Part shown: positions 17,182 to 26,303 of the stretch, piece by piece
Layout: each line of letters begins with the position of its first letter
Position numbering within the stretch: position 1 is the first letter of the stretch
From: Hyphomonadaceae bacterium
GTDB lineage: Bacteria; Pseudomonadota; Alphaproteobacteria; Caulobacterales; Hyphomonadaceae
NCBI GenBank assembly: GCA_016714495.1
Contig: JADKDU010000002.1
Span: 372,001 to 436,000, forward strand
DNA: 64,000 nucleotides
Direction: 5' to 3'
Translations under genes and position numbers: made by a program
Notes under the pieces: model-generated
Told to the model about the DNA's origin: nothing
What the model saw: the letters and a program-made list of their open reading frames with translations, nothing else
Database searches by the model: none

Positions 17182-18417
17182 ATGAAGCTCGGTCTCAAAC
17201 ATCTCCTGCTCACGACGGCGCTGGTTGGCGTGATCGCGCCAGTTGCATCGGCGCAGGACAATCCGTTCCTGCGCGGGCGGCATGTAGCGGTGACCGAGCG
17301 TGGCCAGCCGCAATATGATCCCGAGTCGATCCGCGCCGGTTCGTTCCAGATCAGCTCAAACCTGTTGGCTGCCGCTGAATACAACGACAACGTTTTTGGC
17401 CAGGCGTCCAACACCGTCGAAGACACGATTATCCGGATCCGCCCTGAGGTCGTCGCAACCTCGAACTGGACTGTTCACGCGATTACCGCCGGCGCCAGCG
17501 TCGACCACCGCGAATACACCAGCGAGGGCAGCGAGACGTCGACCGACTACAACCTGTTCGTTGGCGGGCGCCTTGATGGAACCCGTAACTTCCAGCTGAC
17601 CGGCAACGCTTCAGCCGGCCAACTTACAGAAGCGCGCTATGAGCCCGGCAGCCAGGGCGCCCCCGAGCCGGCGCAAAACCGGTATCTCAACGCGGATGTC
17701 GGCGCTTCCTACCGCTCTGACCGGCTGCTGCTGCAGGGCCAAGTCGGCACGCGCGACAACAATTACCAGTACCTCTACGCACAGCGCGACATGACCGAAA
17801 ACTTTATCAGCGGTCGCATGTCGTATGCGATTTCTCCCGACATCGCCGTCTTCGGCGACGTCCGCCAGACCGACTTCGAATACGATCAGTCCGCCCGTGA
17901 CGGCAGCCAGATCAGCTACCGCGCCGGCGTCAGCTTCGAACTGTCGGCGCCGTTCCGAGGTGAGGTGGCCGTGGGTCAGGTCACAGACGAGCGCGACGCC
18001 CCCGGCGTCGCGGACTCCGAAGCGCTGAGCCTCGACGCCGCCGTGATGTGGTTCCCCACCCAGCTCACCACCGTGACGGTCCGCGGCTTTGCTGGCATCA
18101 CCGACCCTGGCATTCTCGAAGCGCTCTCGGCAAACACGCAACGCTACTCGGTCCGCGCCGACCACGAACTGCTTCGCAACGTTGTGCTGTTCGGTGAATT
18201 GGGATTCGGCAGCTACGAATTCAACGCGGCCCCTGGCTTCCCGCTTTATGATCGCAAGGATGAATACGTCGATGCCGCAATCGGCGGCGCATACAAGCTC
18301 AACAAACACGCCCACGTCGAGGTTGGCTATCACACGCGCTCGACCGATGCTTCAGGCGCTGCAAACTTCGACGTCGACCAGAATGTCTTCAGCGTGGGCC
18401 TGAGAGTCTTCCCCTAG
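17182..18417 (+). CDS. Outer-membrane beta-barrel protein (BBP2-like)
   Basis: About 411 residues with a clean signal peptide ending VASAQ. The rest shows alternating polar/hydrophobic beta-strands with aromatic girdle residues from about residue 60 to the C-terminus, for example NLLAAAEYNDNVFG, YNLFVGGRLDGT and HVEVGYHTRS, ending FSVGLRVFP. This is the look of the capsule/EPS-associated outer membrane beta-barrel group. It is probably the outer-membrane channel that partners the short OPX lipoprotein encoded upstream. AAGG upstream is better spaced for the ATG at 17182 than for that at 17176. It is followed 44 bases later by the BY-kinase gene. Confidence 0.83.
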   Translation: MKLGLKHLLLTTALVGVIAPVASAQDNPFLRGRHVAVTERGQPQYDPESIRAGSFQISSNLLAAAEYNDNVFGQASNTVEDTIIRIRPEVVATSNWTVHAITAGASVDHREYTSEGSETSTDYNLFVGGRLDGTRNFQLTGNASAGQLTEARYEPGSQGAPEPAQNRYLNADVGASYRSDRLLLQGQVGTRDNNYQYLYAQRDMTENFISGRMSYAISPDIAVFGDVRQTDFEYDQSARDGSQISYRAGVSFELSAPFRGEVAVGQVTDERDAPGVADSEALSLDAAVMWFPTQLTTVTVRGFAGITDPGILEALSANTQRYSVRADHELLRNVVLFGELGFGSYEFNAAPGFPLYDRKDEYVDAAIGGAYKLNKHAHVEVGYHTRSTDASGAANFDVDQNVFSVGLRVFP

Positions 18418-18461
18418 GCCGCAACAGACGGCCGCGTAAATAGAAAGCCGGAGTAAGACGG

Positions 18462-20756
18462 TTGAACAAGGTCTATCCCATCGACGTCACTTCGGGCTAT
18501 CCACGCGGCGCATCGCCTCTACCGTCCGCGCCTGTCGAGAGCGAGAATGTCATCAGCGTCCAGCGTGTCGTCAGGGCGATGCGCCGTCGCGCCAGCCTGA
18601 TGGCGGCTGTCTTCGTGCTTGCGTTCGCTGCCGTCGCGATTCACGCCTTCCAGCTGAAGCCTGCCTACACGGCGACAGCGCGCGTCATCGTCAACACGCG
18701 CGACCAGAACGTTGTTGATATCGGCGCAGTGCTCTCAGGCATGCCCGCCAACTCGAGCATGCTCGACACCGAGGCCGAAATCCTCCGCAGCCGGACGCTG
18801 ATCGAGAAGGTCGTGAAGCGTCTCGATCTCGCGAACAGCCCGGAGTTCAACTGGAACCTGGCGCCGCCCAGTGACTGGGATGTCCGCGTCGGCCAGATCA
18901 AATCCTTCGTCAAGGGACTGCTGCCCTTCGGCAGCGCCAGCGCCGCGGCGCCTCCGCCGCCAGCACCGGGGTCGCCCGAGGCGATCGAGGCAGAGCGGGC
19001 CATCCTGGACGGGATCATCGATAGCGTTCGCGGACGCATCTACGTCAACCGGCTCGGGCCGACTTACATCATCGAGATCAATGCGACGAGCGGCAGCCCC
19101 AAGATGGCCTCCGCGCTCTCGAACACGCTGGCTGAAGTTTATCTCGACAACCAGCTTGAAACGAAATTCGAGGCGACCAAGCGCGCCCAGGAATGGCTGA
19201 ACGAACGCCTCGCCGTCCTGCGTGACGAGCTGCGCGAAGCCGAAAGCAAGGTCGAGGCGCACCGTGCGTCGACCGGACTGCTGCGCACAGGTGACGTCAC
19301 GCTCACTGAGCAGACAATCCGCGACATCAACGCCGAACTCACCCAGGCTCAATCCGAATACGCTGGCAAAAGCGCGCGCCTGCGCAACATGAACGAACAG
19401 ATGCGCGCCAACCGCGGCATCGACACAATCGCCGAAGCGCAGAGCTCAGGCGCCATCGCCAATCTGCGCGCCGCGCAGACAGCTCTGTCCGCCCGCAAGG
19501 CCGACGTGACGCGCCGCTACGATGTGCGTCACCCCGAATACCAGAAGGTTATGGCGGAAGAGGCCGACAACATGCGCCAGATCGAGGCCGAGTTGCGCCG
19601 CATCGCCTCGTCGCTGGAGCAGGAAGTCCTCATTTCGCGCGAGCGCGTCAACAGCTTGCAGACCAGCCTCAACCGCGCCAAGGGCGAGCTTGCCGGCAAC
19701 AACCGCGCTGGCGTCGAGCAGGCCGCCCTGGAGCGTGATGCGCAGGCGACGCGGACGCTGTTCGACGAGTTCAACAATCGCTTTAAGGAAACGGGCGAGC
19801 TCGAAGGCATCACGGATGCCGACGCTGTCATCGACAGCTATGCCCCAGTCCCGACCGGTCCGAGCTTCCCTAACACCAGGCTTAACCTGATGCTGGGCTT
19901 CATGCTGGGCCTTGCCCTCGCAGGCTTTGCCGCCGTCATAATGGAGCTGCTTGACAACTACATGTCTTCGCCGGAGGACGTTGAGCAGGTCTCGGGCGTG
20001 CCGTTCATCGGTCAGATACCGCTGCTGCCCGCTGCCGGCAACTTCACCAAGGCGAAGGTCAAGCCGGCCGAGTATCTGATCGAGAAACCGCACTCGGGAT
20101 TTGCCGAAGCGTATCGCCACCTGCGCGCCTCGATCATGTTCGCGGATATCGACAAGGCGGCCAAGACAGTTGCCGTCGTTTCTTCGCTGCCGAGCGAAGG
20201 CAAGACGAGCATGACCTTCTGCCTCGGCCGCATGGCCGCGATGTCAGGCACCAAGACGATCGTTGTCGACGGCGACATTCGCCTGCGCCAGCTGACCGAA
20301 GTTTCAGGCGTGAAAGCCGAGGCCGGCCTGCTCGAATACCTCTTCGGCGAAGCCCGCCTCGCAGACGCTATCCAGACGGACGACCCAACCGGCCTTCATA
20401 TTCTGCCGTTGACCGATCGCATGCATACGCCGCGCGACGTGTTCGGCAGCCGCGCTTTCGACGCGCTGCTTAGCATGCTGCAACAGACTTACGACCTGAT
20501 CATCATTGACACGGGTCCGATCCTGCTGATGGCCGAGACGCGTGTGATCACCTCGAAGGTCGATCAGGTTGTCGTGGCGACGCGCTGGCGCAAGACGCAC
20601 CGCGGAACGCTGCGCGAAACGATGAAGATCCTGCGCGACTTCCACGCCAACGTCGCCGGCGTCGTGCTCACCTTCGTGGACCTGCGCAAGCGCTCGCACC
20701 ACGCCTACACGAGCGCGAACTACAAGGCTTACGCGAAGTATTATCACGACAAATAG
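18462..20756 (+). CDS. Polysaccharide co-polymerase with BY-kinase domain (Wzc/ExoP/GumC type)
   Basis: This 764-residue inner-membrane protein has a Wzz-type N-terminus (transmembrane helix near 48-65), a long periplasmic coiled-coil (about 220-430), a second helix (about 470-490) and a cytoplasmic bacterial tyrosine-kinase domain. Walker A is PSEGKTS near 577-583, Walker A' is VVDGDIR near 602, and Walker B is LIIIDTG near 680. The C-terminus is a tyrosine cluster (HHAYTSANYKAYAKYYHDK), the expected autophosphorylation site. It controls chain length and export, cycling with phosphorylation. The TTG start is supported by GGAGTAAG at eight-base spacing. A terminator follows. Confidence 0.93.
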   Translation: MNKVYPIDVTSGYPRGASPLPSAPVESENVISVQRVVRAMRRRASLMAAVFVLAFAAVAIHAFQLKPAYTATARVIVNTRDQNVVDIGAVLSGMPANSSMLDTEAEILRSRTLIEKVVKRLDLANSPEFNWNLAPPSDWDVRVGQIKSFVKGLLPFGSASAAAPPPPAPGSPEAIEAERAILDGIIDSVRGRIYVNRLGPTYIIEINATSGSPKMASALSNTLAEVYLDNQLETKFEATKRAQEWLNERLAVLRDELREAESKVEAHRASTGLLRTGDVTLTEQTIRDINAELTQAQSEYAGKSARLRNMNEQMRANRGIDTIAEAQSSGAIANLRAAQTALSARKADVTRRYDVRHPEYQKVMAEEADNMRQIEAELRRIASSLEQEVLISRERVNSLQTSLNRAKGELAGNNRAGVEQAALERDAQATRTLFDEFNNRFKETGELEGITDADAVIDSYAPVPTGPSFPNTRLNLMLGFMLGLALAGFAAVIMELLDNYMSSPEDVEQVSGVPFIGQIPLLPAAGNFTKAKVKPAEYLIEKPHSGFAEAYRHLRASIMFADIDKAAKTVAVVSSLPSEGKTSMTFCLGRMAAMSGTKTIVVDGDIRLRQLTEVSGVKAEAGLLEYLFGEARLADAIQTDDPTGLHILPLTDRMHTPRDVFGSRAFDALLSMLQQTYDLIIIDTGPILLMAETRVITSKVDQVVVATRWRKTHRGTLRETMKILRDFHANVAGVVLTFVDLRKRSHHAYTSANYKAYAKYYHDK

Positions 20757-20779
20757 ACAAGTTGCCGGGGGGCAAAAGG

Positions 20780-20817
20780 GCGCTCCGCGCCGTCAAGGTG
20801 CGGGGCGCTTCTTCTTT
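20780..20817 (+). terminator. Probable terminator after the BY-kinase gene
   Basis: GCGCTCCGC (20780-20788) pairs with GCGGGGCGC (20800-20808), nine pairs including one G-T, and is followed by TTCTTCTTT. It stands at the convergent junction with the minus-strand cystathionine beta-lyase gene. Confidence 0.65.
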
Positions 20818-22007
20818 CAGTCCAGCGCCTTCAGCGCCTGATCGAGGTCCGCAATCAGGTCGGCGGGGTCTTCAAGCCCAATCGACAAGCGGATGAGCGG
20901 ACCGCCATAGGCTGGTTTTGTCAGGTTGCGCTTCAGCTGCGGGTCGCAATAGATGGCGAGGCTTTCGAAGCCGCCATACGAGAAACCGAGCCCGAAGAGT
21001 TCAAGCGCGTCAAGGAACGCATGGACCTGGAGCGTCTCTGACGACTTCAGAACGATGCCGAACAGTCCCGACGCCCCCGAGAAATCCCGCCGCCACAACG
21101 CATGCCCCGGATCGCTTTCCAGCGCCGGGTGAAGAACCCGCCGGATCGACGGATGCGCGTCAAGCCAGCGCGCGACTTCCACCGCCGACGCCTGATGCCG
21201 ATCCATCCGCATGGCGAGCGAGCGTGCGCCGCGCAGCACGGTGTAGGCGTCATCGGCCGAAGTGTTGACGCCCAGATCGGCGATGGTTTCCTTCAAGCGC
21301 GCGAACAGCGCTTCGCTGTTGGCGAAGATCGCGCCGCTCAGCACATCGGCGCCGCCGCTCACATACTTGGTGTTGGCTTGAACCGAGATGTCGAAGCCGA
21401 GCGAGAGCGGCTTGTGGAACACGCCGCCGCTCCACGTGTTGTCCATCGTCGTCACGACACCCTTGGCTTTCGCAGCCGTGGCGATGGCCGGAGCATCCGC
21501 GATTTCGAACGTCATCGAGCCGGGGCTTTCAAGGAAGATCAGCTTGGTCGTCGGCCGGATCAGCGCTTCGATGCCCGCACCGATTGTCGTATCGAAATAC
21601 TCTGTCTCGCAGCCCCAGCGGCTTAGCGTCCGGTCACAAAAGCGGCGTGTTGGCCCGTAGGTGTTGTCGCCGACAAGCACATGCGCGCCGGCCTGCGCGA
21701 ATGCGATGAAGGGGATCGTGCAGGCAAGCAGGCCGGATTCTACAATGGCGCAGTGATCGGCATTCTCGATTTCCGCGAGCGCATCCTTCAAGGCTGCATG
21801 CGTCGCCGTGCCGTGCCGCCCATAGGTCCAGCCGCCGGGCTCGAAGAGCTTGCTGGCGCTTTCAACCAGAACCGTCGAGGCGCGCTGAACAACCGGGTTC
21901 ACGCCGCCTTGTGTGAGTTTGCGATCGCGTGCGGCGTGCGTCAGGCGCGTGCTTAGTGCGCGTTTGCCCTGTTTGCCCTCGCCGCTCTTGTCCGGGCCAG
22001 AGGCCAT
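20817..22007 (-). CDS. metC: Cystathionine beta-lyase (Cys/Met metabolism PLP enzyme)
   Basis: This 396-residue fold-type I PLP enzyme belongs to the Cys/Met metabolism family. The Schiff-base lysine is Lys214 in QANTKYVSGGADVLSG, and YGRHGTATH near residue 72 and the DNTWSGG segment are typical. MetC converts cystathionine to homocysteine, pyruvate and ammonia. Bacterial C-S lyases of this family can have other sulfur substrates. The ATG at 22007, four bases after the sseA stop, is chosen over upstream frames that overlap sseA. The tight spacing implies an sseA-metC operon linking mercaptopyruvate and methionine-pathway sulfur metabolism. Confidence 0.9.
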   Translation of the reverse strand: MASGPDKSGEGKQGKRALSTRLTHAARDRKLTQGGVNPVVQRASTVLVESASKLFEPGGWTYGRHGTATHAALKDALAEIENADHCAIVESGLLACTIPFIAFAQAGAHVLVGDNTYGPTRRFCDRTLSRWGCETEYFDTTIGAGIEALIRPTTKLIFLESPGSMTFEIADAPAIATAAKAKGVVTTMDNTWSGGVFHKPLSLGFDISVQANTKYVSGGADVLSGAIFANSEALFARLKETIADLGVNTSADDAYTVLRGARSLAMRMDRHQASAVEVARWLDAHPSIRRVLHPALESDPGHALWRRDFSGASGLFGIVLKSSETLQVHAFLDALELFGLGFSYGGFESLAIYCDPQLKRNLTKPAYGGPLIRLSIGLEDPADLIADLDQALKALD

Positions 22008-22011
22008 CGTC

Positions 22012-22875
22012 TCAACCTGTCTCGACGGGAGTTTCGCTGTCGGGTTTTCCCCACTCGCTCCACGACCCGTCATAGACTGCGGAGTCATCGTGTCCCGCAA
22101 CCGATTGTGCAAGCGCGAGGATCGCAGCCGTCACGCCCGAACCGCATGTGTTGATGATTGGTCGCGCGAGATCTAGGCCGGCCTTCGCGAACAGGGCCTT
22201 GAGCTCATCCTCGGACTTGAGACGGCCATCCGCAGCGATCACCTGCGCATAGTGAACACTGATGGAGTTCGGGATGTGGCCCTTGCGAAGGCCCGGGCGC
22301 GGCTCTTCCATTTCGCCGCGGAAACGCGGGGCCGAACGTGCGTCGACAACCTGCGCGGCGTTCGACGTGAGGTTCGATTTGATCTGGCCGAGATCGCGCA
22401 CGAGGTCGCGGCGCGGGCGAACGGTGAAGTGGCGATCAGCCTGGAAGTGCGGGAGAAGGTCTTCGATATCGCCGCCAGCTGCGCGCCATGCTTCGAAGCC
22501 TCCGTCAAGCACCGCAACATCACCATGCCCCATCGCGCGGAACATCCACCACACACGAGCAGAAGCGAGAAAACCGTTCTGATCGTAGCAGATAACGCGA
22601 TGACCATCGCCGAGACCAAGCTTGCGAACGCGTGATGAAAACTTCTCGGGCGGCGGCAGCATGTGGGGCAGGGGGCTGTCGGTATCCGCGACGTCGTCGA
22701 TGTCGAAATAGCGCGCGCCTGTGATGTGATGGGCGTCATAGACCTGACGGCCTGTCTGGGGTGAACCCGGCATAAAATACGTGCAGTCGAGCACGCGGAC
22801 ATCTGGTGCGGTGAGGTGAGACCTCAGCCATTCGGCGGAGACGACCGGCTTTTCCGGCATGAAACGGGCGACCAT
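22012..22875 (-). CDS. sseA: 3-mercaptopyruvate sulfurtransferase (rhodanese family)
   Basis: This 287-residue protein has two rhodanese domains in tandem. The C-terminal one carries the mercaptopyruvate-type active loop CGSGVTA with catalytic Cys244, followed by VYDGSWSEWG. The CGSG[TV]TA loop separates this enzyme from true thiosulfate sulfurtransferases (CRxGx[RT]). It moves sulfur from 3-mercaptopyruvate to acceptors such as cyanide or thiols in the cytoplasm. It is the first gene of a likely operon with metC. Roughly 480 bases of non-coding sequence separate it from the divergent phosphoglycosyl transferase gene. Confidence 0.93.
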   Translation of the reverse strand: MVARFMPEKPVVSAEWLRSHLTAPDVRVLDCTYFMPGSPQTGRQVYDAHHITGARYFDIDDVADTDSPLPHMLPPPEKFSSRVRKLGLGDGHRVICYDQNGFLASARVWWMFRAMGHGDVAVLDGGFEAWRAAGGDIEDLLPHFQADRHFTVRPRRDLVRDLGQIKSNLTSNAAQVVDARSAPRFRGEMEEPRPGLRKGHIPNSISVHYAQVIAADGRLKSEDELKALFAKAGLDLARPIINTCGSGVTAAILALAQSVAGHDDSAVYDGSWSEWGKPDSETPVETG

Positions 22876-23353
22876 CTGGCGCCACTCCGTGAGCTGAAGA
22901 CTGACAGGCGGTCCAACTAGCCAGAGCTGTGCATACGGGCAAGGTGAAGGACTGGAGAGATTTGCCCAACTTCACCCAGCGCCGCGCCACTGCACAGCAG
23001 GAACGTGCGCCATTATGAGCGCCAAGTAATGGAATTTGCGATCGTTTGTGCATCGCAACAGTTGAGCGTGTCGCTGTATTGAATCGTAACACAAGAAAGA
23101 TCCAGAAACCCTTTAAATGAGTGGGTATTCGACTATTCGCGCATTGGGCGAAGTGAGTTGTTTGCGGTGCAATATGGGAGTTCTCTTCGTTAACGGGCTG
23201 TTACTTCTCGCGAATCGGGAGAAGGGGCCGGACAACTCGCTTGCTTGGGGATGATGGCAGGCGGTCCGAGCGTTTTCAGCACCTTCGAGCCGCCCCTTGG
23301 AGGAAGGGGCGGGTGTGGGCATCGGGCCGGCTTAGCTGGTCCGGGTATTGCGT
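22876..23353. promoter_or_regulatory. Long divergent intergenic region before the phosphoglycosyl transferase
   Basis: About 480 bases without a supported gene lie between sseA (minus) and the sugar transferase (plus). The middle part (about 23020-23200) is clearly more AT-rich than its surroundings and contains GTTAAC and several short inverted repeats such as CTTCTC/GAGAAG near 23205-23225. On the minus strand a 7-bp inverted repeat (GGTGAAG/CTTCACC) lies in the sseA leader. No known riboswitch was recognised. It probably holds two divergent promoters and a long leader for the polysaccharide gene. Confidence 0.4.
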
Positions 23354-24085
23354 ATGGGGATCGGAGTCGCTCCGGTCGAGGGTGTGGTCGTTATGAAGAA
23401 TGGTAGCGGCGTAGAGGCTGAACGCCTCGTCGCGTGGGCCGGCAGCCCTCCTGCCGGCGGTATTTTCCGGGTTCATACGAGTGCGTTGAAGCGCGGTATG
23501 GACCTGATCATGGCGTTTGCCGTACTGGCGTTCCTCACGCCCTTGCTGCTTGCCATCTATCTCCTTCTCAAGATTTTCGATCCGGGTCCCGCGCTGTTCA
23601 GCCAGCTTCGCGTTGGTCGCGATGGGCGCACGTTTACCGTCTACAAGTTCCGCACGATGCGCGTGGACGCGCAGGAGCGGCTCGAAAAGATGCTCGCCAG
23701 CGATCCTAAGGCGGCTGCAGAATGGGCTCAGTTCCAGAAGCTGCGGTATGATCCGCGCGTAACCGTGCTCGGACGTTTTCTCCGCAAGAGCAGCCTTGAC
23801 GAGCTTCCACAGCTGTTGAACATCGTTCGTGGCGAGATGTCGGTGATCGGACCGCGCCCGGTGACGTCAGGCGAAATCCACCGCTATGGCGCGGAATATC
23901 CCTATTACACCGCGGTCCGCCCCGGTGTGCTCGGTCTGTGGCAGGTGAGCGGCCGTAACAAGCTGACCTACGAACAGCGCGTCGCCTTTGACGTCCAGTA
24001 CGTGAAGACCTGGTCGATCTGGCAGGATTTCAAAATCCTGCTCATGGCCGTCCCGGTCGTCTTGCTGGGTCTGGGCGCTTACTAG
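23354..24085 (+). CDS. Monotopic phosphoglycosyl transferase (undecaprenyl-phosphate sugar transferase, ExoY/PssY type)
   Basis: About 243 residues. A hydrophobic re-entrant helix (LIMAFAVLAFLTPLLLAIYLLLKIFDPGP) is followed by the family blocks VGRDGRTFTVYKFRTM, RKSSLDELPQLLNIVRGEMSVIGPRP and RPGVLGLWQVSGR. These enzymes transfer sugar-1-phosphate to undecaprenyl phosphate, the first step of repeat-unit assembly at the inner membrane. It is the short form without the extra N-terminal domain. In Caulobacter, short PssY/PssZ-type enzymes back up HfsE, so this one could serve cluster I, the hfs locus, or both. TTG at 23348 and ATG at 23393 are alternative starts. Confidence 0.9.
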   Translation: MGIGVAPVEGVVVMKNGSGVEAERLVAWAGSPPAGGIFRVHTSALKRGMDLIMAFAVLAFLTPLLLAIYLLLKIFDPGPALFSQLRVGRDGRTFTVYKFRTMRVDAQERLEKMLASDPKAAAEWAQFQKLRYDPRVTVLGRFLRKSSLDELPQLLNIVRGEMSVIGPRPVTSGEIHRYGAEYPYYTAVRPGVLGLWQVSGRNKLTYEQRVAFDVQYVKTWSIWQDFKILLMAVPVVLLGLGAY

Positions 24086-24130
24086 CGCATCAGGCGAGTT
24101 CCCACGCTTCAGCTGATAATTGTTAGCCGC

Positions 24131-24148
24131 CCCGGAACGCGTTCCGGG
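24131..24148. repeat. Perfect 18-bp palindrome (hairpin) downstream of the sugar transferase
   Basis: CCCGGAACG joined directly to CGTTCCGGG forms an 18-base perfect palindrome about 45 bases after the sugar transferase stop, with TTTTATT some 12 bases further on. It may act as a weak terminator or be a protein-binding site. Confidence 0.5.
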
Positions 24149-24283
24149 CTCGGTGCGTTTTATTCACAACGCGCGAATGTCGGTGGAAGCATCGATTCGC
24201 TTTTGTCGCCAATGCCGCATCCGCGATTGAAGGATTGTTAAGGGGGCCCCTTCAACAGTGTGTGCGTATGTGTGTAGGGCGAA

Positions 24284-24541
24284 ATGAGTCACGCGTCAGC
24301 AATTCCGCCCGGAGGTAGCTTGGGCACGACCCGAAGAGGTTGGACCGCGCCGGTCAATCGCGTCAGCGACAGCGAGCACCCGCGCGCAGGCGAGCCGCTG
24401 CACATCGACCTCGACCAAGAGAATGATCCCTACGCTGACGACCCGAAATGGCCGGCGTGGAAGGTCACGCTCGCTGTAGTGTTCTTCTGCGCCGCCTTCT
24501 GGTCGGGCATCAGCTATCTGGCCACGCGCATTTTCGGCTAG
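24284..24541 (+). CDS. Small single-pass membrane protein
   Basis: This 85-residue protein has a Gly/Pro/Arg-rich N-terminus, an acidic middle (DLDQENDPYADDP) and one C-terminal transmembrane helix (VTLAVVFFCAAFWSGISYLA), so it is probably anchored in the inner membrane with the polar part in the cytoplasm. No family is recognised. It follows the sugar transferase by about 200 bases. The leader just upstream contains an inverted repeat (TTGAAGG/CCTTCAA). It converges with cysK, three bases from its stop. A role in polysaccharide assembly is possible from position only. Confidence 0.6.
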   Translation: MSHASAIPPGGSLGTTRRGWTAPVNRVSDSEHPRAGEPLHIDLDQENDPYADDPKWPAWKVTLAVVFFCAAFWSGISYLATRIFG

Positions 24542-24544
24542 CGA

Positions 24545-25549
24545 TCAGGTTTCATACCAGTCCGGCGTCGGCAGGCCTTTTTCCTTCAGGAAGGCGCCGT
24601 TGTAGAGCTTCGACAGGTAACGGTTGCCGTAGTCGCAGAGCACCGTCACGACGGTCGAGCCCTTGCCAAGCTTCCGCGCCATCTCCATCGCACCGGCGAT
24701 ATTGACGCCCGAGGAACCGCCAAGGCACATGCCTTCATTTTTCGTGAGGTCGAACAGCACGCGCAACGCGTCTGCGTCGTCGATCCGCCAGGCGTCATCG
24801 ACCGCCACATCCTGAAGGTTCGCCGTGATCCGCGATTGGCCAATGCCCTCAGTGATCGACGTGCCTTCCGACTTCAGTTCTCCGCTCTTGTAGTAAGAAA
24901 AGAGGGAAGCGCCGCCGGGATCGGCGAGCCCGATCTGAACCTTCTTGCTGCGCTCCTTCAGCGCCAGCGAAACGCCGCCAAGCGTGCCGCCTGAGCCGAC
25001 CGAGCAGATGAAACCATCAAGCTTGCCGTCCGTCTGTTCCCAGATTTCCGGTCCGGTCGCTTCATAATGCGCTTTGCGGTTGGCCACGTTGTCGAACTGG
25101 TTGGCCCAGATCGCGCCCTTGGGCTCCGTCTTCGCCATCTCTTCGGCGAGGCGCTGTGAATATTTCACGTAATGATTGGGATTGGCGTACGGGACCGCAT
25201 CCACCTCGACCAGCTTCGCGCCAAGCGAACGGACGGCGTCCTTCTTCTCCTGGCTCTGCGTGCGCGGCATCACGATAACCGTGCGATAGCCGAGAGCATT
25301 GCCGACAACAGCCAGACCAATACCCGTATTGCCCGCCGTGCCTTCGACGATGACGCCGCCGGGCTGCAGTCGGCCGGATTTTTCCGCATCCCGGATCATG
25401 CCGAGCGCCGCGCGATCCTTCACCGACTGCCCAGGATTCAGGAACTCGGCCTTGCCGTAGATATTTGCCCCGGTCAGCTCTGACGCTTTCCTGAGCTTTA
25501 TCAGCGGGGTCCGGCCGATCGCTTCGATGACGTTGTCAAATTTACGCAT
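24545..25549 (-). CDS. cysK: Cysteine synthase A (O-acetylserine sulfhydrylase)
   Basis: This 334-residue fold-type II PLP enzyme makes cysteine from O-acetyl-L-serine and sulfide. The PLP lysine is Lys44 in NPGQSVKDRA. The substrate loop EGTAGNTGIGLA and the phosphate-binding GSGGTLGGV are both present. The slight variation of the substrate loop (TAGNTG rather than TSGNTG) is also seen in CysK-like paralogues, so a cystathionine-beta-synthase-like or CysM-type substrate preference is not excluded. It is monocistronic here, divergent from the ChrR-like gene. With metC, sseA and the D-cysteine desulfhydrase it adds to a sulfur-amino-acid set in this window. Confidence 0.9.
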   Translation of the reverse strand: MRKFDNVIEAIGRTPLIKLRKASELTGANIYGKAEFLNPGQSVKDRAALGMIRDAEKSGRLQPGGVIVEGTAGNTGIGLAVVGNALGYRTVIVMPRTQSQEKKDAVRSLGAKLVEVDAVPYANPNHYVKYSQRLAEEMAKTEPKGAIWANQFDNVANRKAHYEATGPEIWEQTDGKLDGFICSVGSGGTLGGVSLALKERSKKVQIGLADPGGASLFSYYKSGELKSEGTSITEGIGQSRITANLQDVAVDDAWRIDDADALRVLFDLTKNEGMCLGGSSGVNIAGAMEMARKLGKGSTVVTVLCDYGNRYLSKLYNGAFLKEKGLPTPDWYET

Positions 25550-25700
25550 GAAAGCCCCTTGGCGCAGCCATTCCCTCCCGGGCGGTTGTGCGCGCGCTCT
25601 ATGACCTAGGGAGATTGTGGCGCGCGATCAACCTTGTAGCCTCATGATCCGAAGGGGTTTGCCTAGCGTATCCGGTATATTCGGCATCACAGGCCCTCCG

Positions 25701-26303
25701 ATGAGCTTTCACGACAGCGCCTATTCCGCCTTCATGCTTGATTACGCAGCGGGAGTCCTGGCGCCGGCCGAACGGCTGGTGGCCGATCTGCACCGCGTAC
25801 TTTCGCGCGTCGGGGCAAAAAACGCGCTGCTGCTGGAAAGCATGGGCGGTGCAATTCTGGAAGGAGTGGTCCCGGCAGATGGGACGCCGCCGCCCAGGCT
25901 GGGGCCGCAGGATCACGTCTTTGAGACTTCCACGCGGTTCGATCGCTACCTGAAACGCGACCTGGTCGCCCTGAAATGGCGCAAGAGCATTTTCGGCGTG
26001 AAGACCCTGCCCACCGATGTTCCGATGGCCAGCTTGCTGCGTCTCGATCCGGGCGAGCGGGCCCCGGGGCATTGTCACGGACGGCGTGACGTCACTGTCG
26101 TCTTGCAGGGCAGCTATGCCGACGAGTTCGGCGTCTATGAACGCGGCGACCTCGCTTTCGCGGAGCCGGGCATGCGGCACGAGCCGCGCGCAGTAGGCGG
26201 CGAGATCTGCGTCTGCCTGCTCGCGGAAGAAGCTGGCCGGCCGCTTCTGGGATTTTTCGGATTGTTCGGGGTGGGCATAAAAAGACAGAAGGACGCCGCC
26301 TGA
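25701..26303 (+). CDS. ChrR-like cupin protein (anti-sigma family) with degenerate zinc motif
   Basis: About 200 residues. The N-terminal part (YSAFMLDYAAGVLAPAERLVADLHRVL) matches the anti-sigma domain of ChrR-type proteins. The C-terminal cupin has GHCHGRRDVTVVLQGSYADE and the later MRHEP. In ChrR the N-terminal zinc site uses two His and a CxxC. Here the positions after the LH are non-cysteine (RVLSRV), so the canonical zinc site is missing, while the cupin metal ligands are largely kept with Glu replaced by Asp. No ECF sigma gene is adjacent. ATG 25701 is preferred over an upstream GTG at 25617. It overlaps the next gene by one base. Confidence 0.7.
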   Translation: MSFHDSAYSAFMLDYAAGVLAPAERLVADLHRVLSRVGAKNALLLESMGGAILEGVVPADGTPPPRLGPQDHVFETSTRFDRYLKRDLVALKWRKSIFGVKTLPTDVPMASLLRLDPGERAPGHCHGRRDVTVVLQGSYADEFGVYERGDLAFAEPGMRHEPRAVGGEICVCLLAEEAGRPLLGFFGLFGVGIKRQKDAA

